Source: Bacteroidales bacterium (GTDB lineage: Bacteria; Bacteroidota; Bacteroidia; Bacteroidales; UBA932). Taken from it: a stretch of 64,000 nt of DNA. This document shows positions 43,929 through 52,616 of this stretch, piece by piece. A model generated the notes under the pieces. That model saw only the letters and a program-made list of their open reading frames with translations, did not search any database and was not told where the DNA came from. The stretch is taken from the NCBI GenBank assembly GCA_015060385.1, contig SUYO01000003.1:1-64000 (forward strand). Reading direction: 5' to 3'. The translations under genes were made by a program, and so were the position numbers. The stretch's first letter is position 1; the number at the start of each line of letters is the position of its first letter.

Positions 43929-45077
43929 ATGAAAGCTCATTTCGTCCTCGGGCTGGTAATAACAGCCGCACTCCTTGCCTCATGTGCAGGAAATACTCAG
44001 GTAGGAGTCATTACTGAACCTACGAGTGCAACAACAAATTTCCCAGGTTCTGAATATCCTAAGGTAAATCCCGACCTCAGCGCAACCTTCCGCAACGATA
44101 TGCCAGATGCAAAGACGGTGTCAGTAAACGTGGGTGGAAAGGACTATAAAATGACAAAGGGTACCGACGGTATCTGGGAGGTGACGACAGATCCTCTCGT
44201 ACCAGGTTTCCATTATTATACCATGAATGTAGACGGAAAGCGTATAGCAGACCCTAACAGCCGCCAGTACTTCGGCTCCTTCTTCTGGTCAAGCGGCATA
44301 GAGATTCCGGAAGCCGGAGTGGACTACTATCTGGAGAAGGATGTTCCCCATGGTGCAATAGAGATCGTAAGGTACGACTCAAAGCTGACGGGAGCAGCCA
44401 GAGAGTGCTATGTATACCTTCCTCCTCAGTATCTTTCCGAGCCTGACCGCCGTTTCCCTGTACTTTATCTGATGCACGGAGCAGGCGAGAATGAGACAGG
44501 ATGGGCTACTCAGGGTATGATGGGCAACATCATGGACAACCTTATTGCAGAGGGCGGATGCGAGCCGATGATCATCGTCTGCGAGCATGGTGTAGCGAAT
44601 CTGGCCGGTGCAGAACCTGCAGGGGGCTTCAATCTCTTCAATTTCGATGCGTTCGAGAAGGTGATGGTAGAGGAGTGCGTACCTGTATTCGACTCACGTC
44701 TCCGTACGATTGCCGACCGTGACCATCGTGCGATCTGCGGTCTTTCGCTCGGCGGTTTCCAGGCCTATACCATCGGTCTGAACCATCCTGAGCTCTTCGG
44801 ATGGATCGGAGGATTCAGCGGTTCGGGACGTGGACCTATGGACCGTCGCGATGCCGAGATGTATCCTAAGTCCCTTAATGACGACTATCACCTCTTCTAT
44901 ATAAGCATAGGTACAGACGAGCCAGCAGGCATGTATCAGGGAATCTATGACCTCCATGTCGCTCTCGAGAACCTTGGCGTGAACCATGTATATTACGAGT
45001 CTCCGGGTACAGGTCACGAATGGCTTACTTGGCGCCGCTCCCTCCACCAGTTCGCTCCTATGCTTTTTACAAAATAG
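43929..45077 (+). CDS. CE1-type esterase lipoprotein with N-terminal E-set domain
   Basis: The 382-residue lipoprotein (Cys19 in L-L-A-S-C) has an Ig-like E-set/CBM48 domain (about 45-120). An esterase-D-like alpha/beta hydrolase domain (about 140-380) follows. The nucleophile is Ser273 in G-L-S-L-G-G, the likely catalytic His is His363 in G-T-G-H-E-W, and an acid (Asp330) lies in G-T-D-E-P. CBM48-CE1 proteins of Bacteroidota are feruloyl or acetyl-xylan esterases that remove ester groups from arabinoxylan. That fits the GH43/GH51/GH3 genes in the window, but the exact ester is not known. Confidence 0.85.
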   Translation: MKAHFVLGLVITAALLASCAGNTQVGVITEPTSATTNFPGSEYPKVNPDLSATFRNDMPDAKTVSVNVGGKDYKMTKGTDGIWEVTTDPLVPGFHYYTMNVDGKRIADPNSRQYFGSFFWSSGIEIPEAGVDYYLEKDVPHGAIEIVRYDSKLTGAARECYVYLPPQYLSEPDRRFPVLYLMHGAGENETGWATQGMMGNIMDNLIAEGGCEPMIIVCEHGVANLAGAEPAGGFNLFNFDAFEKVMVEECVPVFDSRLRTIADRDHRAICGLSLGGFQAYTIGLNHPELFGWIGGFSGSGRGPMDRRDAEMYPKSLNDDYHLFYISIGTDEPAGMYQGIYDLHVALENLGVNHVYYESPGTGHEWLTWRRSLHQFAPMLFTK

Positions 45078-45099
45078 TTGTACCGAGTGAAATGCCCGA

Positions 45100-45143
45100 A
45101 ACTGCACTTGATGCCCCAAAATTTCAGGGTATCAAGTGCAGTT
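45100..45143 (+). terminator. Long hairpin downstream of the esterase
   Basis: A 17-bp stem (45100-45116 with 45127-45143) has one G-T pair and an 11-base loop of CC-AAAATTT-CA type. There is no T-run. The right arm is the first part of a 39-bp element repeated at 58276-58314. Confidence 0.55.
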
Positions 45144-45168
45144 ATAAAGGGAAAGTGCTCGTGATACC
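45130..45168 (+). repeat. 39-bp intergenic element, copy 1
   Basis: Without gaps, 32 of 39 positions match 58276-58314. The conserved ends are TATCAAGTGCA and GGAAAGTGCkCGyGATACC. Here the left part has an inverted copy on its left (hairpin 45100-45143). Confidence 0.65.
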
Positions 45169-45175
45169 ATAAAAT

Positions 45176-45826
45176 ATGATACATACTAAAGGAATAGAAA
45201 AGTCGTTCGGCGCACTGAAGGTGCTGAAGGGTATCGACCTCAATGTCTCAAAGGCTGAGGTCGTGTCCATAATGGGTGCATCCGGTGCGGGAAAGTCGAC
45301 CCTTCTCCAGATTCTGGGCACATTGTCGACCCCTGATGCGGGGTCACTCGTGATCGACGGTGTGGATGTGCCGGCCCTGGACAGCAGGGGACTGGCGGAA
45401 TTCCGCAACCGCAAGCTGGGCTTCGTCTTCCAGTTCCACCACCTTCTTCCCGAGTTCACTGCCCTTGAGAACGTGATGATACCGGCCTTTATCGCGGGAC
45501 GTTCCCGTAAAGATGCCCAAGCGGCAGCCATGGCTCTTCTGGAAGATCTTGGTCTGGGCGAACGAACTACCCACAAGCCATCCGAACTTTCCGGAGGAGA
45601 GCAGCAGAGGGTGGCTATAGCACGTGCCCTGATAAACAGGCCGGCAGTGCTTTTTGCGGACGAGCCTTCCGGAAACCTGGATTCAAAGACCAAGGAGGAA
45701 CTCCACCGTCTGTTCTTCGACCTGCGCGACAAGTACGGTCAGACCATTGTCATAGTGACGCATGATCCCGACCTGGCGGCGATGTGCGACCGTTCGCTCT
45801 TCATGGTGGACGGACAATTTGTCTGA
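45176..45826 (+). CDS. lolD: LolD-type ABC transporter ATP-binding protein
   Basis: The 216-residue ATPase has Walker [11 protein letters not shown]-loop [11 protein letters not shown], signature [14 protein letters not shown] and Walker [11 protein letters not shown]. The F-H-H-L-L-P-E-F loop is characteristic of LolD and related MacB-type ATPases. LolCDE releases lipoproteins from the inner membrane toward LolA, and this window encodes many lipoproteins. No permease gene is adjacent, so the LolD assignment rests on sequence type. Confidence 0.85.
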   Translation: MIHTKGIEKSFGALKVLKGIDLNVSKAEVVSIMGASGAGKSTLLQILGTLSTPDAGSLVIDGVDVPALDSRGLAEFRNRKLGFVFQFHHLLPEFTALENVMIPAFIAGRSRKDAQAAAMALLEDLGLGERTTHKPSELSGGEQQRVAIARALINRPAVLFADEPSGNLDSKTKEELHRLFFDLRDKYGQTIVIVTHDPDLAAMCDRSLFMVDGQFV

Positions 45827-45907
45827 ATCACTCAGTTGGTTGATTATCAGTGTTTTGTGTCGACCCTTATTATCTTAAAATGCTAATGCATAGGATTTTA
45901 GCTGAAT

Positions 45908-46696
45908 ATGAGCATATTCCGGTTCAAGAGATTCGAGGTAATTAACGAGAAGAGCGCCATGAAGGTCAACACCGACGGTGTTCTTCTCGGTGCTTCCATG
46001 ACCCTTACGCCGACAGACAGGCGGCTTCTGGACATAGGAACCGGCACCGGTACCATCGCCCTCATGGCCGCACAGCGGCTTTCGGCGTTATCAGATGTCA
46101 CGTCTGACCTTCCGGGCTGGCCTGTCATATCTCCAGATTCCGGTGGAACAGGACATAAAATCTGCATAAATGCTGTCGACATCGATGAGGCTTCGGCGAC
46201 GGAGGCTGCGGTGAACTTCGCAAATTCCCCATGGCCGGATATCCTCGTCGCCCGCCATGCTTCTCTTGATGAATATGCATCCTCGGATGAAGGACGTGAA
46301 TATGACCTTATATTTTCCAATCCTCCTTATTTCGAGGAATCGCTCAATGCTCCGGAATTAAGAAGAAACAATGCCCGCCATACATCTACCGGGCTGTCTT
46401 ACAGGGAAATACTTGATTTTGCCTCAAGTCGTCTTTCCGATGAAGGAAGGGTGTCGCTGGTCCTGCCGTCCGAAACTGAGGCTGCCCTCTGCCGCCATGC
46501 CAGGATGGACGGACTGCATCTGTTCAGGATCATACGCGTGAAAACGGTCCCCAGAAAGGAACCGTCAAGAATAATCGCCGAATTTTCACGCAGACGTACG
46601 GATGCGGTAAAGGAGGAAACCCTTATAATACAGAATGAGGGAAAGTACACTGAAATGTATCTTTCCCTCATGCATGATTTCTATCTGTTTGCCTGA
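45908..46696 (+). CDS. TrmN6/YfiC-type tRNA (adenine-N6) methyltransferase
   Basis: The 262-residue class I methyltransferase starts F-R-F-K-R-F, with the substrate block K-V-N-T-D-G-V-L-L-G-A. SAM motif I is D-I-G-T-G-T-G-T-I-A-L and the catalytic N-P-P-Y-F motif of N6-adenine methyltransferases is present. This combination is typical of TrmN6, which methylates A37 of tRNA1(Val). An insert of about 25 residues after motif I (around 62-86) is longer than in E. coli. The 3' end overlaps the convergent gene by 16 bases. Confidence 0.88.
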   Translation: MSIFRFKRFEVINEKSAMKVNTDGVLLGASMTLTPTDRRLLDIGTGTGTIALMAAQRLSALSDVTSDLPGWPVISPDSGGTGHKICINAVDIDEASATEAAVNFANSPWPDILVARHASLDEYASSDEGREYDLIFSNPPYFEESLNAPELRRNNARHTSTGLSYREILDFASSRLSDEGRVSLVLPSETEAALCRHARMDGLHLFRIIRVKTVPRKEPSRIIAEFSRRRTDAVKEETLIIQNEGKYTEMYLSLMHDFYLFA

Positions 46697-47172
46697 CCGC
46701 TCTGCGGTATTCCAGGACCGTGCTGCAGCATCCTGATGTGCTGTCTTCTGAATTTTTCTTCCCCTACGAAGATCTTTGCTACCTTCGTGTCGCTGAGTAT
46801 CTTTCTGTATTTTGTGACGGATTCCTCGCGGATCTCGTCCTGGCTTGCAAGGGCGTCGAGATATCTCTCAAGACATTTGGTGATTTCCTTTTCAGACTTG
46901 TTCTCGTTTATCGCCTTTTCAAGTTCCATATATGAAGAGAAGGTGCTGTAGACGGCCTTGTCAAGCTCTTCGCTTACGGAATTGTAGATCGGCCAGAATT
47001 TCTGTGCCTCTTCAGGAGTGAGACCTATTTCAGTCGTAAGGAAGGCGATCTTCACGCTTTCCATTCTTTCTTTCCAGCCGTTCTGAGGATTCGGCTGGGC
47101 ATCAGCTGTGTGCGCTGCCGCAAGAATAAGGGCAGATACTGATGCAATCAGTGAAAGTATTCTGTGCTTCAT
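46681..47172 (-). CDS. Periplasmic Spy/CpxP-like helical protein
   Basis: The exported protein of about 163 residues has a signal peptide (ending A-D-A-Q). Its helical body carries the L-T-P-E-E-A-Q-K-F-W-P-I-Y-N motif, which in Bacteroidota replaces the LTxxQ motif of Spy/CpxP chaperones and heavy-metal sensors. It is the third gene of an ECF sigma operon, which suggests an envelope-stress chaperone or feedback sensor. M1 at 47178 is an alternative start. C-terminus Gln/Pro/Gly-rich. Confidence 0.7.
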   Translation of the reverse strand: MKHRILSLIASVSALILAAAHTADAQPNPQNGWKERMESVKIAFLTTEIGLTPEEAQKFWPIYNSVSEELDKAVYSTFSSYMELEKAINENKSEKEITKCLERYLDALASQDEIREESVTKYRKILSDTKVAKIFVGEEKFRRQHIRMLQHGPGIPQSGQANR

Positions 47173-47181
47173 GGTCATCTG

Positions 47182-47577
47182 TTATTTTGCGAGTTCAATA
47201 TGTTCCGGAGTCACACCTGTATATATAAGGTAGTTGATGATGTCCTCTTCGCTGATCTGGGCATCCGCGAGCTGGTCTCCGAACTCCATCTCGTATGCAA
47301 TGCTGGTCATCATGTTGTCAGAGAACATCAGATAGTCTTCTTCGGTCATCTGGTACTGAGGTACAGACTTTTCGAGAAGAAGGGTTCCGGCAGTCACAAG
47401 AAATACGAACACTGCCGCCATCGCTGCGTATGGGGCCATCCTGTTCCAGAAGCTGAGCTTCCGTACTGCAGGTATGACAGCCTCGGCCTTGAAGGATTCG
47501 AAGTATCCCTCAGGTACCTTGTAAGGCATCTGCTTGAGCTCCATGCAGTCTTTCAATATGTCATTTTCCTTTTTCAT
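47182..47577 (-). CDS. Putative single-pass anti-sigma factor
   Basis: The 131-residue protein has a cytoplasmic N-terminal part (1-46, with P-E-G-Y-F-E-S-F), one transmembrane helix (about 49-67, M-A-P-Y-A-A-M-A-A-V-F-V-F-L-V) and an acidic periplasmic tail rich in short helices. The P-x-G-Y-F motif followed by a single membrane helix is common in small proteins after ECF sigma genes in this phylum. It begins 38 bases after the sigma gene. Anti-sigma function is inferred from position. Confidence 0.65.
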   Translation of the reverse strand: MKKENDILKDCMELKQMPYKVPEGYFESFKAEAVIPAVRKLSFWNRMAPYAAMAAVFVFLVTAGTLLLEKSVPQYQMTEEDYLMFSDNMMTSIAYEMEFGDQLADAQISEEDIINYLIYTGVTPEHIELAK

Positions 47578-47615
47578 CGGCTCTTAGACACTTTATTATT
47601 AAAAAGGTTTATCCG

Positions 47616-48161
47616 TTATGTTTCAATTACTTTCTGAATGTCATCCTTGACCTTGTTGTAGGCGTGGTGGTATGAGGCCTTCAATGCTCCTACTGACGTT
47701 CCTGTGATTTCGGAGATGTCTTCATACTTCATTTCATCGAAATACCTCAGGTTGAAGACAATCCTCTGCTTTTCCGGAAGGCGCTGGATCGCCTTGTGAA
47801 GTTCCCTCTGCAGCTGGTTTCCGTCGAAATGGGTGTCGTCATCTATCAGCCTTTCAGCATGGGCGGACGGCGATTCGAGGGAGACAAGGGCCTTGAACCT
47901 CCTTTTCCTGAGATGGTTGAGGACTTCGTTCGTGGCTATCCTGTAAATCCATGTATACATCTTCGCTTCTCCCCTGAATGTAGGCAGGGCGGTCCATATC
48001 TTGATGAATATGTCCTGAAGGAGGTCGTTCGTGTCCTCGTGACTGCACAGGAATCTGCGGACATGCCAGTAGAGCCTTTCAGTATAGGCATGCACGATGC
48101 CGTTGAAAGCCTCTTCCTGTCTTCCGTCGCAGTAAAGTCTTATGATATCATTGTCAGTCAC
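47616..48161 (-). CDS. ECF-type RNA polymerase sigma factor
   Basis: The 181-residue factor has region 2 (about 20-90, D-L-L-Q-D-I-F-I-K-I-W, then Y-T-W-I-Y-R-I-A-T-N) and region 4 (about 125-175, L-P-E-K-Q-R-I-V-F-N-L-R-Y-F and S-E-I-T-G-T-S-V-G-A-L-K-A-S-Y-H-H-A). The Y-T-W-(I)-Y-R-I-A-x-N segment is typical of RpoE-like factors in this phylum. The start is GTG; no ATG fits. It heads an operon with a membrane anti-sigma candidate and a Spy-like protein. Confidence 0.92.
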   Translation of the reverse strand: MTDNDIIRLYCDGRQEEAFNGIVHAYTERLYWHVRRFLCSHEDTNDLLQDIFIKIWTALPTFRGEAKMYTWIYRIATNEVLNHLRKRRFKALVSLESPSAHAERLIDDDTHFDGNQLQRELHKAIQRLPEKQRIVFNLRYFDEMKYEDISEITGTSVGALKASYHHAYNKVKDDIQKVIET

Positions 48162-48226
48162 CTGTACTAAGACACTTTTAGCTTAACATGGATTAAACAA
48201 AAATAGGGAAAATTTTTCTATTTTAT

Positions 48227-48234
48227 TATCTTTG
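48227..48234 (+). promoter_or_regulatory. -7 box TATCTTTG for lepA
   Basis: Exact TAnnTTTG, 19 nt upstream of the lepA start, divergent from the sigma operon. Confidence 0.6.
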
Positions 48235-48253
48235 CACCGATTATATACAGACG

Positions 48254-50041
48254 ATGAAACGTACAAGAAATTTTTGCATCATTGCCCATATCGACCACGG
48301 AAAGAGCACCTTGGCCGACAGGATGCTGGAAATAACGAATACCCTTACCGAGCGTGACATGGAAAATCAGGTCCTCGATTCAATGGACCTTGAGAAGGAG
48401 AAGGGTATCACGATAAAGAGCCATGCGATCCAGATGGATTACATGCACGGGGGAGAGAACTACACGCTTAATCTTATCGACACTCCGGGCCATGTCGACT
48501 TCTCTTACGAGGTGTCTCGTGCCATAGCTTCATGCGAGGGTGCGCTTCTTGTGGTGGATGCCACACAGGGAATCCAGGCCCAGACGATATCTAACCTGTA
48601 TCTTGCGATAGAACATGATCTCGAAATCATACCGGTCCTGAACAAGATCGACGTGGAATCTGCCATGATCGAGGTCGTCACCGACCAGGTGGTGGATCTT
48701 TTGGGCTGCAAGCCTGAGGATGTGCTTCTGGCTTCGGGAAAGACAGGAGAAGGTGTGAAGGGTGTGCTTGACGCTATTGTGGAGAGGATCCCTGCTCCGA
48801 CTGGAGATCCTGACGCTCCGCTCCAGGCCCTTATCTTTGACTCTGTATTCAACTCATTCAGAGGTATCATAGCATATTTCAAGGTCATCAACGGATCGAT
48901 CAAGCCTGGTGACAAGGTCAAGTTCGTGAGCACCGGAAAGGAATATGTGGCTGACGAAATCGGTGTGCTCAAGATGAAGATGCATCCGAGAAATGAGATA
49001 CCATGCGGAAGCGTGGGATACATCATCTCCGGCATCAAGACTGCCGTCGAAGTGAAGGTGGGAGATACCATAACCCATGTGAGCAATCCATGCGATTCAG
49101 CGATCGAGGGATTCGAGGAAGTGAAGCCTATGGTCTTTGCCGGCATGTATCCTGTAGAGACAGACCAGTATGAGGAACTCAGGGCTTCTCTCGAGAAGTT
49201 CCAGCTCAACGATGCCTCCCTGGTGTTCGAACCGGAGTCGTCTCTTGCTCTCGGTTTCGGTTTCCGCTGCGGCTTCCTCGGACTTCTGCACCTTGAGATC
49301 GTGCAGGAGCGCCTCTTCAGGGAGTTCAACATGGATGTCATAACGACAGTTCCTAACGTATCATATAAGGTATATACTACTCAGGGCGAGTGTCTCGACG
49401 TACATAACCCTTCAGGTCTTCCGCCTGCAACCCTCATCGACAGGATCGAGGAACCGTACATCAGGGCGCAGGTGATCTCAAGGGCTGATTATTTCGGACC
49501 TATCATGAAGCTCTGTCTGAACAAGCGCGGAGTGCTGATAAATCAGCATTATCTTACCGCAGACCGTCTGGAACTTACATATGACATGCCTCTTTCTGAG
49601 ATCGTGTTCGACTTCTATGACAAGCTCAAGTCGATTTCAAAGGGCTATGCTTCGTTCGACTATCATGTTACGGGCTTCAAGGAAGCCAAGCTTGTCAAGC
49701 TCGATATACTCCTCAACGGAGATCCTGCGGACGCGCTTTCTACCTTGATTCATGCCGACCATGCATATGACTTCGGACGCAAGATGTGCGAGAAGCTCAA
49801 GGAGCTTATCCCAAGGCAGCAGTTTGATATCGCAATCCAGGCGGCAGTCGGAGCAAAGATCATCGCCCGCGAGACTGTAAAGGCAGTACGTAAGGATGTG
49901 ACTGCGAAATGTTACGGAGGTGATATCTCTCGTAAGAGAAAGCTCCTTGAGAAGCAGAAGCAGGGAAAGAAGAGGATGCGTCAGATCGGTACGGTAGAAG
50001 TACCGCAGAGTGCCTTCATGGCAGTATTGAAGCTGGACTAG
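48254..50041 (+). CDS. lepA: Elongation factor 4 (LepA)
   Basis: LepA is a ribosome-bound translational GTPase. The 595-residue protein has G1 [10 protein letters not shown]3 D-T-P-G-H-V-D-F and G4 N-K-I-D, then domains 2, 3 and 5. The LepA-specific C-terminal domain (about 485-595) ends [21 protein letters not shown]. Length and motifs are standard. The last six codons and the stop form half of a 38-bp perfect palindrome. Two more hairpins follow before yidD. Confidence 0.96.
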   Translation: MKRTRNFCIIAHIDHGKSTLADRMLEITNTLTERDMENQVLDSMDLEKEKGITIKSHAIQMDYMHGGENYTLNLIDTPGHVDFSYEVSRAIASCEGALLVVDATQGIQAQTISNLYLAIEHDLEIIPVLNKIDVESAMIEVVTDQVVDLLGCKPEDVLLASGKTGEGVKGVLDAIVERIPAPTGDPDAPLQALIFDSVFNSFRGIIAYFKVINGSIKPGDKVKFVSTGKEYVADEIGVLKMKMHPRNEIPCGSVGYIISGIKTAVEVKVGDTITHVSNPCDSAIEGFEEVKPMVFAGMYPVETDQYEELRASLEKFQLNDASLVFEPESSLALGFGFRCGFLGLLHLEIVQERLFREFNMDVITTVPNVSYKVYTTQGECLDVHNPSGLPPATLIDRIEEPYIRAQVISRADYFGPIMKLCLNKRGVLINQHYLTADRLELTYDMPLSEIVFDFYDKLKSISKGYASFDYHVTGFKEAKLVKLDILLNGDPADALSTLIHADHAYDFGRKMCEKLKELIPRQQFDIAIQAAVGAKIIARETVKAVRKDVTAKCYGGDISRKRKLLEKQKQGKKRMRQIGTVEVPQSAFMAVLKLD

Positions 50042-50058
50042 TCCAGCTTCAATACTGC
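50021..50058. repeat. 38-bp perfect palindrome containing the lepA stop
   Basis: GCAGTATTGAAGCTGGAC (50021-50038), TA, then its exact reverse complement (50041-50058). The left arm encodes the C-terminal residues of LepA, and the central TAG is the stop codon. The right arm is thus an inverted copy of the gene end. Confidence 0.9.
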
Positions 50059-50068
50059 GACAGATGTT

Positions 50069-50104
50069 TCAAAAGCACAAAATCGCCTGATTTTGTGCTT
50101 TTGA
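50069..50104. terminator. Bidirectional terminator 1 between lepA and yidD
   Basis: A 16-bp perfect stem, TCAAAAGCACAAAATC (50069-50084) with its complement (50089-50104), loop GCCT. A/T-rich feet on both sides. Confidence 0.7.
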
Positions 50105-50118
50105 CGTATAAAAATGGC

Positions 50119-50157
50119 TTCAAAAGAACAAAAACATAGGTTTTTTGTTCTTTTGAA
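50119..50157. terminator. Bidirectional terminator 2 between lepA and yidD
   Basis: TTCAAAAGAACAAAAA (50119-50134) pairs with the complementary arm 50142-50157 around seven bases. It resembles terminator 1 in its CAAAAG start. It stands 12 bases from the yidD stop and probably serves the minus-strand operon. Confidence 0.7.
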
Positions 50158-50168
50158 ATCGGTGTCGG

Positions 50169-50420
50169 TCACGGAACAGGATCGTAACCGTGACCGCCCC
50201 AGGGATGACAGCGGAGGATGCGGCGTACAGACAGGTAAAACCCCTTGAAGGGACCGTGCTTACGGAAGGCTTCGAGGGCATACTGGGAACATGTGGGAGT
50301 GAAACGGCATGAGGGTCCGCCCTTGAGCGGAGATATGCATACCTGATAGAAACGGATCAGGAAGACGAAAGGAGCGATCGCCACCTTCTTCAAAATAGTC
50401 AACATATTCCTGACCTCCAT
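50169..50420 (-). CDS. yidD: Membrane protein insertion efficiency factor YidD
   Basis: The 83-residue protein has the full YidD signature: [13 protein letters not shown], then [14 protein letters not shown] and the [13 protein letters not shown] end, preceded by an amphipathic N-terminus. YidD assists YidC-mediated insertion. It follows rnpA directly (two bases), the classical rnpA-yidD order. The start may be M1 or M6 (50405). Confidence 0.95.
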   Translation of the reverse strand: MEVRNMLTILKKVAIAPFVFLIRFYQVCISPLKGGPSCRFTPTCSQYALEAFRKHGPFKGFYLSVRRILRCHPWGGHGYDPVP

Positions 50421-50422
50421 AC

Positions 50423-50830
50423 CTAAACTTCTTCCGGAGTGCCTTCAGCTGGACTCTTCGCCCCGAATCGTACATTCAGAGCCTCTATTATCTGACCCAT
50501 GGCTGCATAGATCTCGTCATAGCTGAGGACATCCTTGACGGAATACATGAAGAGGATATCCAGATTTCCTTCTGCTGTAAGAAGGTGCTTCTGACGACGC
50601 CAGCTTTCGCGGATGCGGCGCTTGAGAAGATTTCTCTTGACCGCTCTCTTGAATGATTTCTTCGGGACAGAGACCATCATGCGGCTTGTCTCCGCGTCAT
50701 TTCCATACAGACACAGATATCGAAGCCCCGGCACACTGCCGTGCTTCCCTTTGGCAAGAAGCCTGGAAACAGCTGTCTTGCCGCACAATCTTTCTTTTTT
50801 AGGAAGAGTATTACGAACCTCCCCTTCCAC
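50423..50830 (-). CDS. rnpA: Ribonuclease P protein component RnpA
   Basis: The 135-residue basic protein assists RNase P RNA in tRNA 5'-end maturation. It contains the RNR motif ([15 protein letters not shown]) and the N-terminal L-P-K-K-E-R-L segment. The start is GTG at 50830, two bases after the hemD stop; no ATG is available. Downstream is yidD. rpmH and dnaA are not next to it, as is usual in this phylum. Confidence 0.94.
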   Translation of the reverse strand: MEGEVRNTLPKKERLCGKTAVSRLLAKGKHGSVPGLRYLCLYGNDAETSRMMVSVPKKSFKRAVKRNLLKRRIRESWRRQKHLLTAEGNLDILFMYSVKDVLSYDEIYAAMGQIIEALNVRFGAKSPAEGTPEEV

Positions 50831-50832
50831 GG

Positions 50833-51573
50833 CTAGTTCTTGGAAAGATAAACTTCAAGAGCCTTTGCCACAGAAGGCATCTCAGGGGTAGGTGCGGAAA
50901 TCTCGATTGCAAGCCCTGCATCCTCCATCGCCTTTACGATAGACCTTCCGTAGGATACGAACTTAAGTCCATCCTGCTGGAAATCAGGATAGTTCTCGTA
51001 GAGAGACTTCACATCTGCAGGATTGAAGAGCACAACAAGATCATAGCCATGAAGGTCAATGTCCTTTATATCCTGAGCTACTGGCTTGACGAATACAGCT
51101 GTGGTATAAGCAAACTTCTGGGTCTCGAATATCTTTGTAACCGCATCCTTGCTCGAAGACTCTGCTGTCGCAATAAGGAAATTCTCACCCTTGTGCTTTG
51201 TTCCGATAAGGCCTATGATCGAATCCGGAGTACCGTCACCGAAAAAGATCTTCCTCTTTCTGTAGACTATATGCTTCTGAAGATAGTTTGCAACCGCCTC
51301 GGTCGTACAGAAATACTTCATGGTTTCAGGTACCTTTACACGAAGTTCCTCACACAACTGGAAGAATGCATCAATTGTGGTTCGTGCTGAAAAGACTATT
51401 GCCGTATAGTCAAGTATGTTTATCCTCTGTGCACGGAACTCTCTGGAAGTCAGTGGTTCCATCTTGAAAAACTGTCTGAAGTCAAACTCAGCTCCAAACT
51501 TTTCTGCGACTGCGGTATAAGGAGAAGCCGTCTTCGGCTGCTGCTGTGAAATCAATATCTTCTTTACGCTCAT
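50833..51573 (-). CDS. hemD: Uroporphyrinogen-III synthase family protein
   Basis: The 246-residue protein has the two-lobed HemD fold: K-K-I-L-I-S-Q near the start, the Y-T-A-I-V-F-S-A-R-T-T-I-D-A-F lobe and a closing S-V-A-K-A-L-E segment. The enzyme closes and inverts ring D in tetrapyrrole synthesis. HemD proteins are poorly conserved, so the call rests on overall pattern. It sits in the SUI1-DUF4271-hemD-rnpA-yidD cluster, an order I associate with Bacteroidota. Confidence 0.8.
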   Translation of the reverse strand: MSVKKILISQQQPKTASPYTAVAEKFGAEFDFRQFFKMEPLTSREFRAQRINILDYTAIVFSARTTIDAFFQLCEELRVKVPETMKYFCTTEAVANYLQKHIVYRKRKIFFGDGTPDSIIGLIGTKHKGENFLIATAESSSKDAVTKIFETQKFAYTTAVFVKPVAQDIKDIDLHGYDLVVLFNPADVKSLYENYPDFQQDGLKFVSYGRSIVKAMEDAGLAIEISAPTPEMPSVAKALEVYLSKN

Positions 51574-51579
51574 TCCTGT

Positions 51580-52200
51580 CTAAAAAATAATAGCCGAAAC
51601 AACCAGAATTCCGGTAGGTATCATTTCGAGGGCGCAAAGGTACAAAAAAGCAGCGAAAACGGAACAAGATGTCGAAAAAATTTGCATTTTTCTGATAAGA
51701 AACAACATATATATGAGTGCTGATATCCAAAGCATTGCGTTTCTGACATAGTCATCGGCCACATCTGCTACGCTCGTTACCCCGGCCACAGCCAACAGAA
51801 TCAAAGTACATATGATGAAAAAGCTGTACGATGCCTTGACTGCAGTGCTGAAAGTCTTTTTCGGCATTTTGTGCGGACGGAAAGTCATCGTGACCATGAC
51901 GCGCAACAGGATATATGCAATAAAGATCGCGAAATACAGCCCAAGGGCAGAGTTTTCCGACATGGATCCGATAAATCCCGGAGAATAGAGCCTGTACCGG
52001 AAGGCCACAAGACAGAATGGAACAATCATTGCGAGGGCCAGATAGTTCCTGTCACGGCTGAGCTTTACACTGGCTTCCAGATTGAAACTTTCCTTCCACC
52101 TGATCATACAGGCCAGAAGGGAAGGCACGATATTGATCAGCTGCCTGAGCAGAAGCAGCACGACCAGAAATGAAAATATGACCAACAGGTTGAACAGCAT
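51580..52200 (-). CDS. DUF4271 membrane protein
   Basis: The 206-residue inner-membrane protein has about six hydrophobic helices and a basic loop after the first. It fits the Bacteroidota-specific DUF4271 family, whose function is unknown. It ends six bases before hemD and starts one base after the SUI1 gene, so the three are one unit. Its constant place next to hemD suggests but does not prove a link to heme or envelope metabolism. Confidence 0.75.
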   Translation of the reverse strand: MLFNLLVIFSFLVVLLLLRQLINIVPSLLACMIRWKESFNLEASVKLSRDRNYLALAMIVPFCLVAFRYRLYSPGFIGSMSENSALGLYFAIFIAYILLRVMVTMTFRPHKMPKKTFSTAVKASYSFFIICTLILLAVAGVTSVADVADDYVRNAMLWISALIYMLFLIRKMQIFSTSCSVFAAFLYLCALEMIPTGILVVSAIIF

Positions 52201-52201
52201 G

Positions 52202-52546
52202 TCAGTTTCCTCTCTTTGCCCTATATCCCATATCCTTGAGTATAGCTACGACCCTGTCCCGGAAATCACCCTGAATGGTGATCTCCCCATCCTTTGCACT
52301 ACCTCCTACCCCGCATTTAACCTTAAGTGTCCTTCCAAGGTCTGCAAGATCGTCAGACGAACCTACAAAACCGCTGACGAGGGTAACCTGCTTGCCGGCC
52401 CTTCCCTTTCGGTCTATCGACACGATAAGGTTCTGTCTTGCCGGTTCAAGGGTCTTGACCTCCTCTTCGGCCTCCTCTTCATACGCGAAGTCAGGATTGG
52501 TGGAGAATACCACCCCAAGACGCTTCTTCCAATCGTTATCTGCCAT
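52202..52546 (-). CDS. SUI1/eIF1-like translation factor (YciH family)
   Basis: The 114-residue protein has an acidic N-terminal tail (about 1-45) and an SUI1 domain (about 46-112) with R-K-G-R-A-G-K-Q-V-T and L-K-V-K-C-G-V-G-G-S-A-K-D-G-E-I-T-I-Q-G-D. It is a bacterial homologue of eIF1 with a poorly defined role in start-codon selection. ATG at 52546 is preferred over a TTG at 52552. It heads the five-gene minus-strand operon. Confidence 0.92.
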   Translation of the reverse strand: MADNDWKKRLGVVFSTNPDFAYEEEAEEEVKTLEPARQNLIVSIDRKGRAGKQVTLVSGFVGSSDDLADLGRTLKVKCGVGGSAKDGEITIQGDFRDRVVAILKDMGYRAKRGN

Positions 52547-52565
52547 AGCCAAGTAATTTATTTTG

Positions 52566-52573
52566 CAAATATA
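52566..52573 (-). promoter_or_regulatory. -7 box TATATTTG for the SUI1-yidD operon
   Basis: Exact TAnnTTTG on the minus strand, 20 bases before the SUI1 gene. It is 13 bases from the plus-strand box at 52587-52594, and the -33 TTTG of the plus promoter lies beside it. Confidence 0.6.
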
Positions 52574-52586
52574 GCGATAATAGTCG

Positions 52587-52594
52587 TATATTTG
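52587..52594 (+). promoter_or_regulatory. -7 box TATATTTG for the DUF2723 gene
   Basis: Exact TAnnTTTG with a -33 TTTG at 52562-52565, spacing 21. The two opposed promoters overlap and should compete for polymerase. Confidence 0.65.
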
Positions 52595-52616
52595 TCAGTT
52601 TGTAAAAGACATATAA

